A stretch of 64,000 bases of DNA from Actinokineospora baliensis. Lineage in GTDB: Bacteria; Actinomycetota; Actinomycetes; Mycobacteriales; Pseudonocardiaceae. The stretch covers positions 4,514,001-4,578,000 of the forward strand of contig NZ_JAFBCK010000001.1 in the NCBI RefSeq assembly GCF_016907695.1, read 5' to 3'. This document shows, in pieces, positions 63,192-64,000 of this stretch (positions within the stretch are counted from its first letter, which is position 1; the number at the start of each line of letters is the position of its first letter). The notes under the pieces were generated by a model. The model had not been told where the DNA came from, did no database searches, and worked only from the letters and a program-made list of their open reading frames with translations. A program made the translations under genes and the position numbers.

Positions 63192-64000
63192 ATGACCAAC
63201 TTCTCCTCGCTGACCCCGTCCGGCTTCGGTGCCGTGCTGGACGAGGGCACCCCGGCCGACCCGAAGACCGTGCGTGACGTGGCGCTCGAAGCCGGTGTCA
63301 CTGTCGTGAAAGGACAGACGTTCACCGAAGACCTGTTCCGCGAGTTCGTCACCGGCCTCGGCGACACGGTCTCCTACGATGACGACGACGCCGCCGTCGG
63401 CTACGGGTTCACCGACATCCTGCACCTGGACGGCACCCGCGACGAGGGCAAGGTGATCACCGGCCGCGGCGGCCTCCCGCTGCACACCGACGGAGTCCTG
63501 CTGGGCACCCAGGTCGACCTGATCGTCCTGTTCGCCGCCGAGGTACGCGACCTGGCCGCCGACGGTGCCACCCTGGTGTGCGACCAGATCACCGCGTGGA
63601 CTGAATTGCCGGACGACCTGCGCGCGGTGCTCGACCGCGGCCACCTCGAGTACATCGCGACCGAACGCGGCTACTTCACCAGCGTCCCCGAGGGCTGGTA
63701 CCCGATCCCCACCTTCCGCAACTACGGCCGGGTCAAGTCGCTCAACCTGGCACTGCCGTTCCAGTCCGACGAGGCCCTGGCCAGCTGGGATGTGCGGGTA
63801 CCGAACACCTCAGCGGAGGAATCTGGGCAGTTCTTCACCAACCTGCGCACGCACCTGTCAGACCCCCGCTACCTCTACGAACACCGGTGGACGGCAGGCG
63901 ACCTGGTCGTGATCGACAACCAACGCACCCTGCACGGCAGGCGCGGCCTGGCCAACGCCTCGAGCCGCAAACTCCTACGCGGCCAGGTAACCCTCGCCGC
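63192..64000 (+). CDS. carC: CarC-like carbapenem synthase (Fe(II)/2-oxoglutarate oxygenase), 3' end cut
   Basis: The frame is open to the window edge; 269 of an expected ~273 residues are visible. CarC epimerises C5 of carbapenam and desaturates C2-C3 to give the carbapenem. The iron ligands are His98 and Asp100 in TGRGGLPLHTDG and His248 in DNQRTLHGRRG, matching His101, Asp103 and His251 of Pectobacterium CarC with a constant offset of three; Arg263 in LLRGQ fits the 2-oxoglutarate-binding Arg267. Shared blocks also include SGFGA near the start, QVDLIVLFAAE and ERGYF. ATG 63192 lies 34 bases after carA. TauD-like enzymes with other substrates are excluded by the block matches and by context. 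Confidence 0.9.
   Translation, partial: MTNFSSLTPSGFGAVLDEGTPADPKTVRDVALEAGVTVVKGQTFTEDLFREFVTGLGDTVSYDDDDAAVGYGFTDILHLDGTRDEGKVITGRGGLPLHTDGVLLGTQVDLIVLFAAEVRDLAADGATLVCDQITAWTELPDDLRAVLDRGHLEYIATERGYFTSVPEGWYPIPTFRNYGRVKSLNLALPFQSDEALASWDVRVPNTSAEESGQFFTNLRTHLSDPRYLYEHRWTAGDLVVIDNQRTLHGRRGLANASSRKLLRGQVTLA

Overview
The window is high-GC actinobacterial DNA with GTG/TTG starts, many 4-base stop/start overlaps (ATGA, GTGA), secreted hydrolases and many one-component regulators. The gene families (DevRS pair, DtxR-type iron box, streptogrisin-like protease, LAL regulator, AfsR-like NB-ARC/TPR proteins, antibiotic genes) suggest a Pseudonocardiaceae-like soil actinomycete. That placement is inference; no rRNA or tRNA gene is visible.

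Layout. 0-8 kb: a LysR regulator, a DevS/DevR-like two-component pair with a possible DosR-type box, two secreted proteases, a 54-residue lipoprotein and a fatty acid desaturase. 7.9-13.6 kb: a double-headed TetR regulator and a siderophore-uptake island (IrtA/IrtB-like half transporters, divergent siderophore-interacting flavoprotein, iron box between). 13.6-14.9 kb: three ~145-bp hairpin repeats lying between degenerate copies of the 5' end of the next gene, an AEC-type permease. 15-30 kb: SelO, LysR regulators, an EamA permease, a ricin-type lectin, a STAND NTPase, glutaminase, a LAL regulator and a large modular serine protease. 30-41 kb: VOC proteins, a short UvrA, AraC and GlxA-type regulators, a pentapeptide-repeat membrane protein, an M20 peptidase, a beta-propeller lyase-like protein and two further repeat tracts. 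41-50 kb: a RecB-like nuclease/helicase and two paralogous NB-ARC/TPR proteins. 50.8-52.2 kb: a secreted CdtB-like nuclease in an operon with a ricin-fold protein.

The main discovery is the biosynthetic region at 52.4-64.0 kb. The right half, all rightward and tightly packed, encodes an OAT2/ArgJ-like acetyltransferase, a FemAB/GNAT-type acyltransferase, an ATP-grasp ligase, an MFS exporter and then, in order, CarB-like carboxymethylproline synthase, CarA-like carbapenam synthetase and CarC-like Fe(II)/2-oxoglutarate carbapenem synthase. The CarC gene runs off the window a few codons before its expected end. The catalytic residues of all three Car enzymes are present at near-identical spacing to the Pectobacterium enzymes as I recall them. 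On the other strand lie a LuxC/LuxE (GriC/GriD)-like carboxylic acid reductase pair and an NRDE/TANGO2 protein. The set reads as a carbapenem cluster built on the simple CarABC chemistry but with an OAT2 of the clavulanic-acid type, unlike the thienamycin-type clusters known from Streptomyces.

A second theme is that several intergenic regions carry partial, decayed or exact copies of the end of the neighbouring gene (AEC permease 5' end, GlxA regulator 3' end, NRDE gene 3' end), plus other tandem repeat tracts.
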